64,000 nt of DNA. Source: an uncultured Pelagibacteraceae bacterium (GTDB lineage: Bacteria > Pseudomonadota > Alphaproteobacteria > Pelagibacterales > Pelagibacteraceae). Positions 8,200 to 15,494 of this stretch are shown here, piece by piece. The translations under genes were made by a program, and so were the position numbers. The notes under the pieces are model-generated. The model was not told where the DNA came from, did not search any database, and worked only from the letters and a program-made list of their open reading frames with translations. Location: positions 1 through 64,000 of the forward strand of contig CACELK010000005.1 in NCBI GenBank assembly GCA_902560245.1, in the 5' to 3' direction. How positions within the stretch are numbered: position 1 is the stretch's first letter; each line of letters starts with the position of its first letter.

Positions 8200-8910
8200 A
8201 TGAGCAATATTAGATTATTTTTTCCTAAAAGTTTATCACTTAATTTAACTTCAAAGCTAGATAAACCACAATCTCACTATATTAGCAAAGTTATGAGAAT
8301 TAAACCAAATGAGGTTTTTTCATTATTTAATCGTACCGGAGAATGGGAGGCAAAAATAAGAGAAATTTCAAAAGGAATAGTAGAATTTAATATCACTAAA
8401 AAAATAAGACAAACCAAAAGTAGTAAAGAAATATGGTTGGCTTTTTCACCAATTAAATCTAACTATTTTAATTTCATGATACAAAAAGCAACAGAATTAG
8501 GAGTTACCAAATTTATTCCAATTATATTTGATAGATCTGTGGTTAGAAAGGTTAACGCCAATAGAATAGAAAAAATAATAATTGAGTCCTGCGAACAGTC
8601 AAATCGAATTGATATCCCCAAGCTTGAAAAGTGTCAAAATTTAAATAATTTTTTAGAAAAAAATAATAAAAAAATTGAATTAATATTTACCGATCTCAAT
8701 ACTGAAAATAAAAAATTACACATAAAAGAAAAAACAGAAAAACCTATTTGTATTATTGTTGGACCCGAAGGGGATTTTTCTGAAATAGAAAGAAAAGAGA
8801 TTTTATCTTTCAATGGAGTAAATAAAATAAAAATTAATGAAAATATTCTTAGATCAGAGACGGCAGCTATTTCTGCGATATCAATAATTATTTATGCGTT
8901 AAATTTATAA
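8200..8910 (+). CDS. rsmE: 16S rRNA (uracil-1498-N3)-methyltransferase RsmE
   Basis: RsmE is a SPOUT-class enzyme that methylates U1498 of 16S rRNA in the assembled 30S subunit. The 236-residue product has the N-terminal PUA-like domain, with HYISKVMRIKPNEVFSLFNRTGEW. The C-terminal knot domain carries IIVGPEGDFSEIE and the terminal ILRSETAAISAISII, both diagnostic. Length is normal. Its 3' end overlaps the SCO1 gene on the other strand by 6 bases. No promoter can be placed in the 17-base gap upstream, so the signals must lie inside the divergent HAD gene. Confidence 0.92.
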   Translation: MSNIRLFFPKSLSLNLTSKLDKPQSHYISKVMRIKPNEVFSLFNRTGEWEAKIREISKGIVEFNITKKIRQTKSSKEIWLAFSPIKSNYFNFMIQKATELGVTKFIPIIFDRSVVRKVNANRIEKIIIESCEQSNRIDIPKLEKCQNLNNFLEKNNKKIELIFTDLNTENKKLHIKEKTEKPICIIVGPEGDFSEIERKEILSFNGVNKIKINENILRSETAAISAISIIIYALNL

Positions 8911-9489
8911 ATGTTTTTTAATTATTTTTATTGATCTTTTTATATCGTCACGTGGAGATATTCTTGCAACATACTTTCCATCCTTTAGCAATATAACCGG
9001 AGAACTATGATCGATATTATATTCTCCATTTTCTGTAAATACTTTTTGACTCATAATGCCCCAAGATTTGTACAGTAAAAAGATCTTTTCTTTTTCTCCA
9101 GTAATCCCAATGAACTTATTTTCAAAAGAATCCAAATAATTCTTAATAACTTCCGGTGTATCCCTTTCTGGATCAACACTCACAAAAAATAATTTAACTG
9201 ATTTATTTTCCTTTTTTAATTTATCGAGCACTATATCCATTTTATTTAGTGTCATTGGACATACATCTGGGCAATTAGTGAAACCAAAAAAAATTGCAGT
9301 CAATGGACCTTCAAATGATTTTTCCGTAATAACATTATTGTTCATGTCTTTAAGAGAAAATTGTGAGCCCTGAAAAGATGCGACATAATCATCTTTCTTG
9401 CCTTGTACAGATAAAAAAATAGGTAGCATTACAAATATAAAAATACCTAGGCAACCAGCTATTACAATTACAGATGTTTTTATTTTCAT
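8905..9489 (-). CDS. SCO1/SenC family copper chaperone
   Basis: SCO proteins deliver copper to the CuA site of cytochrome c oxidase subunit II at the outer face of the inner membrane. The 194-residue protein has an N-terminal membrane anchor (about 5-26) and a thioredoxin-like domain with the copper motif CPDVCPMT (the CxxxC pair). The conserved distal His is in YNIDHSSPVILL. It is divergent from a subunit III-type gene and less than 1 kb from coxB, which fits a role in assembling this oxidase. No ctaG/cox11 is seen nearby, so SCO may be the only local copper factor. Confidence 0.92.
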   Translation of the reverse strand: MKIKTSVIVIAGCLGIFIFVMLPIFLSVQGKKDDYVASFQGSQFSLKDMNNNVITEKSFEGPLTAIFFGFTNCPDVCPMTLNKMDIVLDKLKKENKSVKLFFVSVDPERDTPEVIKNYLDSFENKFIGITGEKEKIFLLYKSWGIMSQKVFTENGEYNIDHSSPVILLKDGKYVARISPRDDIKRSIKIIKKHL

Positions 9490-9525
9490 TATTGATAAAA
9501 TTATATATGTGATTATATAAAATTT

Positions 9526-10206
9526 ATGAGTGGAATTTTAAAGAAACTTTTTAGCACATTGCTTCAAAAACCTTGGGAAAAGGAACAGATGGCAATTGAT
9601 ACGTCTCATACAGGAAAAACTTTTAATATTTCGGAACAAAAATCTGCAGTAATAATTATTTTTGGTATAGCAACCGTTTTATTTAGTTTAATTTTCACTG
9701 CTTACATTTACTCTATTCCACCTGGCCAGGATACAATGTATTTATTGAAGCCAAATTTATTATGGTTAAATACTACCATTCTTTTCTTTGTAAGTTATTT
9801 TTTTTATAAAATTACAAAAGATTTAGAGAGAAAAGAAACTTCAAAAATAAAAAAAAATTTAATTATAGTTGGTGGACTGAGTTATTTATTTCTTTTTGGA
9901 CAAATAATTTTCTGGATGCAACTAATGAAGAGTGGAAATTTTGTTACTACTAATACTTATTTTTCATCATTTTATGTTTTTACTACATTGCATGGTTTAC
10001 ATTTATTAGGAGGATTATTTTTTTGGGGAAAAGTTTCTTCAAGAGTATTAAAAATTGAACATAGTAAAATTTTAGATCAGGAAAAAAGCATTACAGCTTT
10101 ATCTTGGTATTGGACTTTTTTATTAATAGTTTGGTTGGCATTTTTTTTAATGATTTATATTTTTAATGATGCTTTTATAGAATGGTGCAAATCTATAATT
10201 GCATAG
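9526..10206 (+). CDS. Stand-alone heme-copper oxidase subunit III-like protein
   Basis: The 226-residue membrane protein belongs to the cytochrome oxidase subunit III superfamily. It has about five membrane segments with the typical YVFTTLHGLHLLGGLFFWG and ALSWYWTFLLIVWLAFFLMIYIF segments. It has its own 40-residue hydrophilic N-terminus (PWEKEQMAIDTSHTGK). A second and distinct subunit III (coxC) lies 3 kb downstream, so this is a paralogue, not the only copy. It might be an alternative subunit III or an assembly partner. It sits between SCO1 and a tiny membrane protein, which links it to the coxBAC operon. Its exact role is uncertain. Confidence 0.8.
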   Translation: MSGILKKLFSTLLQKPWEKEQMAIDTSHTGKTFNISEQKSAVIIIFGIATVLFSLIFTAYIYSIPPGQDTMYLLKPNLLWLNTTILFFVSYFFYKITKDLERKETSKIKKNLIIVGGLSYLFLFGQIIFWMQLMKSGNFVTTNTYFSSFYVFTTLHGLHLLGGLFFWGKVSSRVLKIEHSKILDQEKSITALSWYWTFLLIVWLAFFLMIYIFNDAFIEWCKSIIA

Positions 10207-10208
10207 AA

Positions 10209-10400
10209 CTAAAGAAAAAAAACTAAAATACTTCCAACAACAGCAATTATTACTAAAAGTATATTAACAGATTTTAAATATCTTTTAGTTTCTGGCTTAG
10301 CTTTATCCTTTGAAAAAGCTCCTGCTCCAAAAGAAATTACAAGATAAAAAAGTAAAACTAAAACGAGTATTGTGATTAAGATTCCAACTTTCCCGAGCAT
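10209..10400 (-). CDS. 63-aa membrane protein with two helices, possibly HIG1-like
   Basis: I cannot name this gene with certainty. The 63-residue product has two membrane helices (about 5-27 and 45-63) separated by a short basic loop, KDKAKPETKRYLKS. Two-helix HIG1-domain proteins have this size and layout and associate with cytochrome oxidases, so that is a reasonable guess given the location between a subunit III gene and coxB. It ends 2 bases from the convergent subunit III gene and starts 88 bases upstream of coxB on the opposite strand, sharing that divergent promoter region. Confidence 0.6.
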   Translation of the reverse strand: MLGKVGILITILVLVLLFYLVISFGAGAFSKDKAKPETKRYLKSVNILLVIIAVVGSILVFFL

Positions 10401-10437
10401 AATATTGTTGATTATATTAGATTATTTTAATAATTTT

Positions 10438-10454
10438 TATGACATTTTGTCATA
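10438..10454. promoter_or_regulatory. Perfect 17-bp dyad upstream of coxB (candidate operator)
   Basis: TATGACA-TTT-TGTCATA is a perfect inverted repeat with 7-base arms. It lies in the 88-base gap between the 63-aa membrane gene and coxB, and it overlaps the -35 region of the likely coxB promoter. This position is typical of a transcription-factor site controlling oxidase expression. The arms are too A+T-rich and the loop too short for a convincing terminator. Confidence 0.55.
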
Positions 10455-10468
10455 GGTAATTATATAAT
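10440..10468 (+). promoter_or_regulatory. Probable coxB promoter
   Basis: A TGACAT -35-like hexamer (10440-10445) and a perfect TATAAT -10 (10463-10468) are separated by 17 bases. The coxB ATG follows 20 bases after the -10, implying a short leader. The -35 element lies inside the dyad. Confidence 0.6.
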
Positions 10469-10488
10469 ATTTCTTCTATATAAACGTT

Positions 10489-11325
10489 ATGCATCCAGGT
10501 ATTATATTTTTTTTAGTCATTTTAGGCTCAATATTATTTCACATTTTTACGCCATGGTATTGGACAGATGTTGCCTCTAACTGGGGTGGCATGGATGATA
10601 CAATCACATTAACGTTCTGGATTGGCGGGGGTGTATTTGTAGCTGTATGTCTTTTCATGGTTTACTGTGTTTTCAAATTTTCTTACAAAGAAAATCGTAA
10701 AGCAGAATACAAACCTGAAGATAAGAAATTAGAAAAAATTTTAACTTGGGCAACAACTTTAGGTGTAGTTGCGCTTTTAGCGCCCGGTCTAGTTATCTGG
10801 AATAGTTATGTAAATGTTCCAAAAAATGCACTTGAGGTTGATGTGATGGCTTGGCAATGGGGATGGCAATATAGATTACCAGGCAAAGATGGCAAGTTAG
10901 GAACAACTCAAGTGGTAAATGTAAACGATAATAATCCATTTGGAATAAATTTGGATGATCCTTATGGCAAAGACGATGTAATGATTCAAAGTGATGTTTT
11001 AAATCTTGAAAACAACGTGCCAGTAAAAATATTATTAAGATCAGTGGATGTTCTACATAATTGGTATGTTCCACAGTTTAGAGCTAAAATGGATGCGGTT
11101 CCAGGCATTGTAACGTTTTATTGGTTTGAACCCAACAAGACTGGTGAATTTGAAGTTTTATGTGTAGAATATTGTGGCGTTGGACACTATGCAATGAGAG
11201 GTGGTGTCATAGTGCAAGAAACCCAAGAATATAATAAATGGTTAGATCAACAAGAGCTTTTCTCGGATTTAATAGCAAAACAAGAAAAAATGGAAACTGA
11301 AAAAACAAAATTGGTAAAAAAATAA
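10489..11325 (+). CDS. coxB: Cytochrome c oxidase subunit II
   Basis: Subunit II carries the CuA centre that takes electrons from cytochrome c. The 278-residue product has an N-terminal hydrophobic segment, then two membrane helices, then a periplasmic cupredoxin domain. The domain has the aromatic patch WQWGWQY and the CuA ligands: His in DVLHNWYVPQF and the motif CVEYCGVGHYAM (two Cys, Glu, His, Met). There is no C-terminal cytochrome c domain, so it is not a caa3-type fusion. It begins with a hydrophobic MHPGIIFFLVILG rather than a classical cleavable signal. It leads coxB-coxA-coxC-cox4-small protein-ctaB. Confidence 0.95.
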   Translation: MHPGIIFFLVILGSILFHIFTPWYWTDVASNWGGMDDTITLTFWIGGGVFVAVCLFMVYCVFKFSYKENRKAEYKPEDKKLEKILTWATTLGVVALLAPGLVIWNSYVNVPKNALEVDVMAWQWGWQYRLPGKDGKLGTTQVVNVNDNNPFGINLDDPYGKDDVMIQSDVLNLENNVPVKILLRSVDVLHNWYVPQFRAKMDAVPGIVTFYWFEPNKTGEFEVLCVEYCGVGHYAMRGGVIVQETQEYNKWLDQQELFSDLIAKQEKMETEKTKLVKK

Positions 11326-11362
11326 ATTAAATGGTAAATAAAAATATAAATAGGAAAAAATA

Positions 11363-13201
11363 ATGTCAGAAGATTATAACGATAATAAAACAATTCACGC
11401 TCAATCCTCAGAGACAATGGGTGGAGGAAGCGCAGGTGTAACTCCGGATATGGATTATGTGAGACCTGCTGAGATAGCAGACCAAGATTTATATCACGGA
11501 CACAGTTTTATTACTAAATGGATTTTTTGTCAGGACGCTAAAGTCATCGGAGTACAATATTTTCTTCTAGCTACTTTCACGGGAGTTGTTGGTCTTATTC
11601 TTTCATGGTTAATGCGTTTACAATTAGGATTTCCTGGTGCAGCGGGTTTTGTAACTGCAGAACATTATTATCAGTTCGTTACAATGCATGGAATGATAAT
11701 GGTTGTATATTTTTTAACAGCACTTTTCCTAGGAGGGTTTGGAAATTATTTAATTCCGTTAATGGTTGGAGCTAGAGATATGGTCTTTCCATATCTTAAC
11801 ATGGTAAGTTTTTGGTCTTTCTTTGTAGCTGTAGCTGTTTTAATGGCTAGCTTTTTTGTGCCAGGTGGACCAACTGGTGCTGGATGGACTTTGTACCCAC
11901 CTCAAACAATATTAGAGGGAACACCGGGATCTGGTGCGGGTATACTATTAATGTGTCTATCTCTAATTTTATTTGTTGCTGGTTTTACAATGGGTGGACT
12001 AAATTATTTAATCACTGTTTTACAAGCTCGAACTAGGGGTATGACTTTGATGAGAATGCCTTTAACAGTATGGGGTATTTTTACGGCTACTGTTTTGGCA
12101 ATGTTGGCATTCCCGGCTCTATTAGTTGGAGCCTTGATGATGAGTTTGGATAAAGTTCTTGGAACAAGTTTCTTTATGCCGACAATTTTAAAAGCAGGAG
12201 AAGTTTTAGAATATGGTGGAGGAAGCCCTATTCTTTTTCAACATTTATTTTGGTTCTTTGGACACCCAGAAGTGTACATTGTAGCTCTCCCAGCGTTTGG
12301 AATTATTTCAGATCTAATTTCTGTTCACGCAAGAAAAAATATTTTTGGTTATAGAATGATGGTATGGGCGATTGTAGGAATTGGTGCTTTAAGCTTTTTT
12401 GTATGGGCTCACCACATGTATGTTAGTGGAATGAATCCTTGGTTTGGTTTCTTTTTTGCAACAACAACACTAATCATTGCTGTTCCAACAGCTATGAAAG
12501 TCTATAACTGGATTTTAACTTTGTGGAGAGGCAACATAAGAATGAACACTGTTATGTTATGGTGTTTAGGTTTCATTGTTACCTTCGTTAATGGTGGAAT
12601 TACAGGTATTTTTTTAGGAAACGTCTCAGTTGATGTACCTTTATCTGATACTTATTTCGTTGTAGCTCATTTTCATATGGTAATGGGAATAGCTCCACTT
12701 ATGGTTATTATGGGTGCAGTTTATCACTGGTTTCCATTAGTAGCAGGAAGATTTTTAAGTGAAAAATTAGGTAAATGGCACTTTTGGTTAACTTTTTTAG
12801 GAGCATACTCGATTTATTTCCCAATGCATTATCTAGGATTTATTGGAGTTCCAAGAAGATATTATGAAATGTATGACAGCCCATATGTTACATCTGCTGT
12901 AGGGATGAATGAATTTATTAGTTTAGCTGCGTTCTTGGTAGGAGCGGCGCAATTTATTTTAATATACAATATTATAAAAACTTTAAAAACAGGTAAGCCT
13001 GCAGGGAAAAATCCATGGAAGGCAAACTCATTAGAATGGTTAACTCCTACAGTTCCACCTGAGCATGGTAACTGGGGTGATAGACTACCAGTAGTTCATA
13101 GATGGCCTTATGATTTTAGCGTTCCAGGAGCAAAAGATGATTATATAACTCAAACTACGCCTCCAAGCGAGGTTTCTAATACTGGAGTAGAAAAAACTTA
13201 A
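11363..13201 (+). CDS. coxA: Cytochrome c oxidase subunit I
   Basis: This is the catalytic subunit, with heme a and the heme a3-CuB centre reducing oxygen and pumping protons. The 612-residue product has about 12 membrane helices. HPEVYI carries the CuB His, the covalently linked Tyr and the D-channel Glu; HHMYVSGM carries the other two CuB histidines; VAHFHMVMG carries the heme ligands; and a conserved Lys lies in the K-channel segment AVPTAMKVYNW. These mark an A1-type oxidase. The segment MHGMIMVVYFLTALFLGGFGNYLIPLMVGARDMVFPYLN differs from classical alphaproteobacterial CtaD. The hydrophilic N-terminus (about 45 residues) and long tail are also unusual. The start follows a weak purine-rich site. 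Confidence 0.96.
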   Translation: MSEDYNDNKTIHAQSSETMGGGSAGVTPDMDYVRPAEIADQDLYHGHSFITKWIFCQDAKVIGVQYFLLATFTGVVGLILSWLMRLQLGFPGAAGFVTAEHYYQFVTMHGMIMVVYFLTALFLGGFGNYLIPLMVGARDMVFPYLNMVSFWSFFVAVAVLMASFFVPGGPTGAGWTLYPPQTILEGTPGSGAGILLMCLSLILFVAGFTMGGLNYLITVLQARTRGMTLMRMPLTVWGIFTATVLAMLAFPALLVGALMMSLDKVLGTSFFMPTILKAGEVLEYGGGSPILFQHLFWFFGHPEVYIVALPAFGIISDLISVHARKNIFGYRMMVWAIVGIGALSFFVWAHHMYVSGMNPWFGFFFATTTLIIAVPTAMKVYNWILTLWRGNIRMNTVMLWCLGFIVTFVNGGITGIFLGNVSVDVPLSDTYFVVAHFHMVMGIAPLMVIMGAVYHWFPLVAGRFLSEKLGKWHFWLTFLGAYSIYFPMHYLGFIGVPRRYYEMYDSPYVTSAVGMNEFISLAAFLVGAAQFILIYNIIKTLKTGKPAGKNPWKANSLEWLTPTVPPEHGNWGDRLPVVHRWPYDFSVPGAKDDYITQTTPPSEVSNTGVEKT

Positions 13202-13210
13202 AGGCATTAA

Positions 13211-13921
13211 ATGTCAGAGCCAAAAATAGAAGGAATAGAATTAAAACCCGGATTTAAGGGTATGGCTGAAGATACGGGCTCTGATCAAACAATGTTCAAA
13301 GGTGTTCATTGGGGAAAAGCAATGATGTGGATCTTTTTATTAAGCGACACATTTATTTTTAGTTGTTTTCTAATTGCATACATGAAGGGTAGAGGATCTA
13401 CCCCAGTAGAATGGCCAAATCCTAGTGAAGTCTTTGCCCTTGATGCATTTGGAGTTCCAGTTCCTTTATTATTAATTGCAATAATGACATTCGTTTTAAT
13501 CACTAGTAGTGGAACAATGGCTTTGGCAGTCAAATATGGTTATGAAAAAAATAGAAAAATGTGCGGTTGGTTAGTTTTGGCAACGGCTATTGGTGGATTA
13601 ACATTTGTGGGAATGCAAGCTTTTGAGTGGTCTAAACTTATTCATGAAGGAGTTAGACCTTGGGAAAATCCATTTGGTGCTGCTCAATTTGGATCATTCT
13701 TTTTTATGATAACAGGATTTCATGGAACGCACGTATCTATAGGAGTTATATTTTTATTTATTTATGCATATAAAGTCTTTGCTGGACATTATGATCAACA
13801 AAAAAGAGGTTGGTTTACATCGATGAAGGGTGATTATGTTGAGATAGAGATATTAGGCCTTTATTGGCATTTTGTTGATCTAGTTTGGGTATTTATTTTT
13901 GCATTTTTTTATTTATGGTAA
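13211..13921 (+). CDS. coxC: Cytochrome c oxidase subunit III
   Basis: The 236-residue protein is a subunit III with roughly five to six membrane segments. Its end, GLYWHFVDLVWVFIFAFFYLW, is diagnostic of oxidase subunit III, as is GFHGTHVSIGVIFLFIYA. It begins with an unusual 30-residue hydrophilic stretch (EGIELKPGFKGMAEDTGSDQ). It follows coxA by 9 bases and precedes a subunit IV-like gene by 8, so it is the operon's own subunit III. The separate subunit III-like gene near SCO1 is divergent in sequence and is not a simple duplicate. Confidence 0.94.
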   Translation: MSEPKIEGIELKPGFKGMAEDTGSDQTMFKGVHWGKAMMWIFLLSDTFIFSCFLIAYMKGRGSTPVEWPNPSEVFALDAFGVPVPLLLIAIMTFVLITSSGTMALAVKYGYEKNRKMCGWLVLATAIGGLTFVGMQAFEWSKLIHEGVRPWENPFGAAQFGSFFFMITGFHGTHVSIGVIFLFIYAYKVFAGHYDQQKRGWFTSMKGDYVEIEILGLYWHFVDLVWVFIFAFFYLW

Positions 13922-13929
13922 GATAATTT

Positions 13930-14265
13930 ATGAGTAATACAGATAAAAAAGAACAGACTTCAACACATAAAATAGGCATATATCTCTGGATATGGGGCCT
14001 TCTATTCGTACTAAGTTTTTTTTCTTACATGGTAGACTGGTATCAATTTCAAGGAATGCTTAGATGGTCTTTAATTTTATTTTTTATGTTTCTTAAAGCT
14101 GGATTAATAATGGCATTTTTTATGCATTTATTTTGGGAGAGATATGCATTAGTAAATGTCCTTTTGTGGCCCATGACTGCAATAGCGTGTTTTATATTCT
14201 TAATGGTTGCTGAATTTAAGTATACATTGTTTACAAGGTTATTTTATTTTTTTGTTGGAGGATAA
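13930..14265 (+). CDS. Cytochrome c oxidase subunit IV-like protein
   Basis: The 111-residue product has three membrane helices and a hydrophilic N-terminus. It fits the bacterial oxidase subunit IV (CyoD/CoxD-like) family. The segment WSLILFFMFLKAGLIMAFFMHLFWER is characteristic: these subunits share an LKAxLIMxFFMHL-type helix. Such subunits stabilise the oxidase core and are not catalytic. Its place between coxC and ctaB supports the call. Confidence 0.82.
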   Translation: MSNTDKKEQTSTHKIGIYLWIWGLLFVLSFFSYMVDWYQFQGMLRWSLILFFMFLKAGLIMAFFMHLFWERYALVNVLLWPMTAIACFIFLMVAEFKYTLFTRLFYFFVGG

Positions 14266-14268
14266 ATT

Positions 14269-14532
14269 ATGGATGGTTACACTATATTAGCTGGCTTATT
14301 ATTTTTCTTTATTTTTTTTATTTATATAACTTGGTTTGGATTTTCCATAAAAGTTGAAAATGAGAAAAATCAAGGCAAAGAAATAAAAATAAACCCTTAC
14401 GATAATTTACCATTCCATAGAAAGCTGATAGACAAAAAAAACAGCAAAGTTGAAATATTCGACTTAGGAAATCATATACTTATTATTGGTATGATATTGT
14501 TGGTCGTATTTGTTTCAATGAATGTGGATTAA
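14269..14532 (+). CDS. 87-aa membrane protein in the cox operon, unknown function
   Basis: I do not recognise a family. The protein has an N-terminal membrane helix (about 3-26), a 40-residue charged middle (KVENEKNQGKEIKINPYDNLPFHRK) and a C-terminal helix (about 68-86). The charged loop would face one side of the membrane with both ends embedded. It is packed 3 bases after the subunit IV gene and 2 bases before ctaB, so it is almost certainly expressed with the oxidase. It could be an accessory subunit or an assembly factor. Confidence 0.7.
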   Translation: MDGYTILAGLLFFFIFFIYITWFGFSIKVENEKNQGKEIKINPYDNLPFHRKLIDKKNSKVEIFDLGNHILIIGMILLVVFVSMNVD

Positions 14533-14534
14533 AA

Positions 14535-15446
14535 TTGTCTATTGAAACATTAAAAAACCAAGTCTCTTCATTTAACTTTCCGAGTTATTTCAAATCATTA
14601 TTATTGTTAATGAAGCCAAGAGTAATGTCGTTGGTAATATTTACATGTGCGGTTGGCTTATTAACTTCACCAAATACTATTCCAATCACTAATGCATTAA
14701 TAAGCATCTTTTTTGTAACTATAGGTGCCGGTGCTGCAGGAGCATTAAACATGTGGTATGAGGCAGACCTAGATAAACTTATGGCAAGAACATGTCTAAG
14801 ACCTATACCAACAGGAAAAATTAACAGAGATCATGCTTTAATATTTGGAATTGTTTTATCTTTAATATCTGTTTGTGGCCTTTACTATTTTTCAAATTTT
14901 TTATCAGCAGTTCTATTATTTATAACTATAGCTTTTTATCTATTCGTTTATACAATTTGGTTAAAGAGAAAAACTCCACAAAATATTGTAATAGGAGGGG
15001 CTTCTGGTGCCTTGCCACCAGTCATTGGCTGGACTATCGCAACTAACTCTTTGACTTTTGAGCCTATCACGTTTTTTCTAATTATTTTTTATTGGACTCC
15101 CTCTCATTTTTGGGCACTAAGTCTTTACAAAGCTGAAGACTATCAAAAAGCAAACATTCCGATGCTTCCAATTACAAATGGAATAGAAGAAACAAAGAAA
15201 AAAATTTTTGTTTATTCTTTATTTATGTTGCCAATAGTTTTGGTCCCATATTTTATAGGTTTTGTAGGAGAAGTTTTTTTAGGGGTATCACTACTACTTA
15301 CCATTTATTATAATTTTATTTGTTATGATCTTTTTAAATATAAAAAAAATGAATTTGATCTAAAAAAGGCAAAAAAAGTCTTTGGATATTCAATTTTATA
15401 TTTATTTTTAATTTTTGTATTATTCTTAGTAGACAGTTTAATTTAA
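14535..15446 (+). CDS. ctaB: Protoheme IX farnesyltransferase (heme O synthase)
   Basis: CtaB converts heme B to heme O by adding a farnesyl group, the first step toward the heme A needed by the oxidase in the same operon. The 303-residue, multi-helix protein is a UbiA-superfamily prenyltransferase with NMWYEADLDKLMARTCLRPIPTG as the first Asp motif, and SHFWALSLYKAEDYQKANIPMLP, diagnostic of heme O synthases. The start is a TTG directly after the previous stop; the first in-frame ATG is 26 codons on and would leave out the usual N-terminus. No heme A synthase (ctaA) is in the window. Confidence 0.94.
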   Translation: MSIETLKNQVSSFNFPSYFKSLLLLMKPRVMSLVIFTCAVGLLTSPNTIPITNALISIFFVTIGAGAAGALNMWYEADLDKLMARTCLRPIPTGKINRDHALIFGIVLSLISVCGLYYFSNFLSAVLLFITIAFYLFVYTIWLKRKTPQNIVIGGASGALPPVIGWTIATNSLTFEPITFFLIIFYWTPSHFWALSLYKAEDYQKANIPMLPITNGIEETKKKIFVYSLFMLPIVLVPYFIGFVGEVFLGVSLLLTIYYNFICYDLFKYKKNEFDLKKAKKVFGYSILYLFLIFVLFLVDSLI

Positions 15447-15494
15447 GGATTGAACCTCAAAAAAATTACGCTAGAGTGTTTATGAATACCCTAG

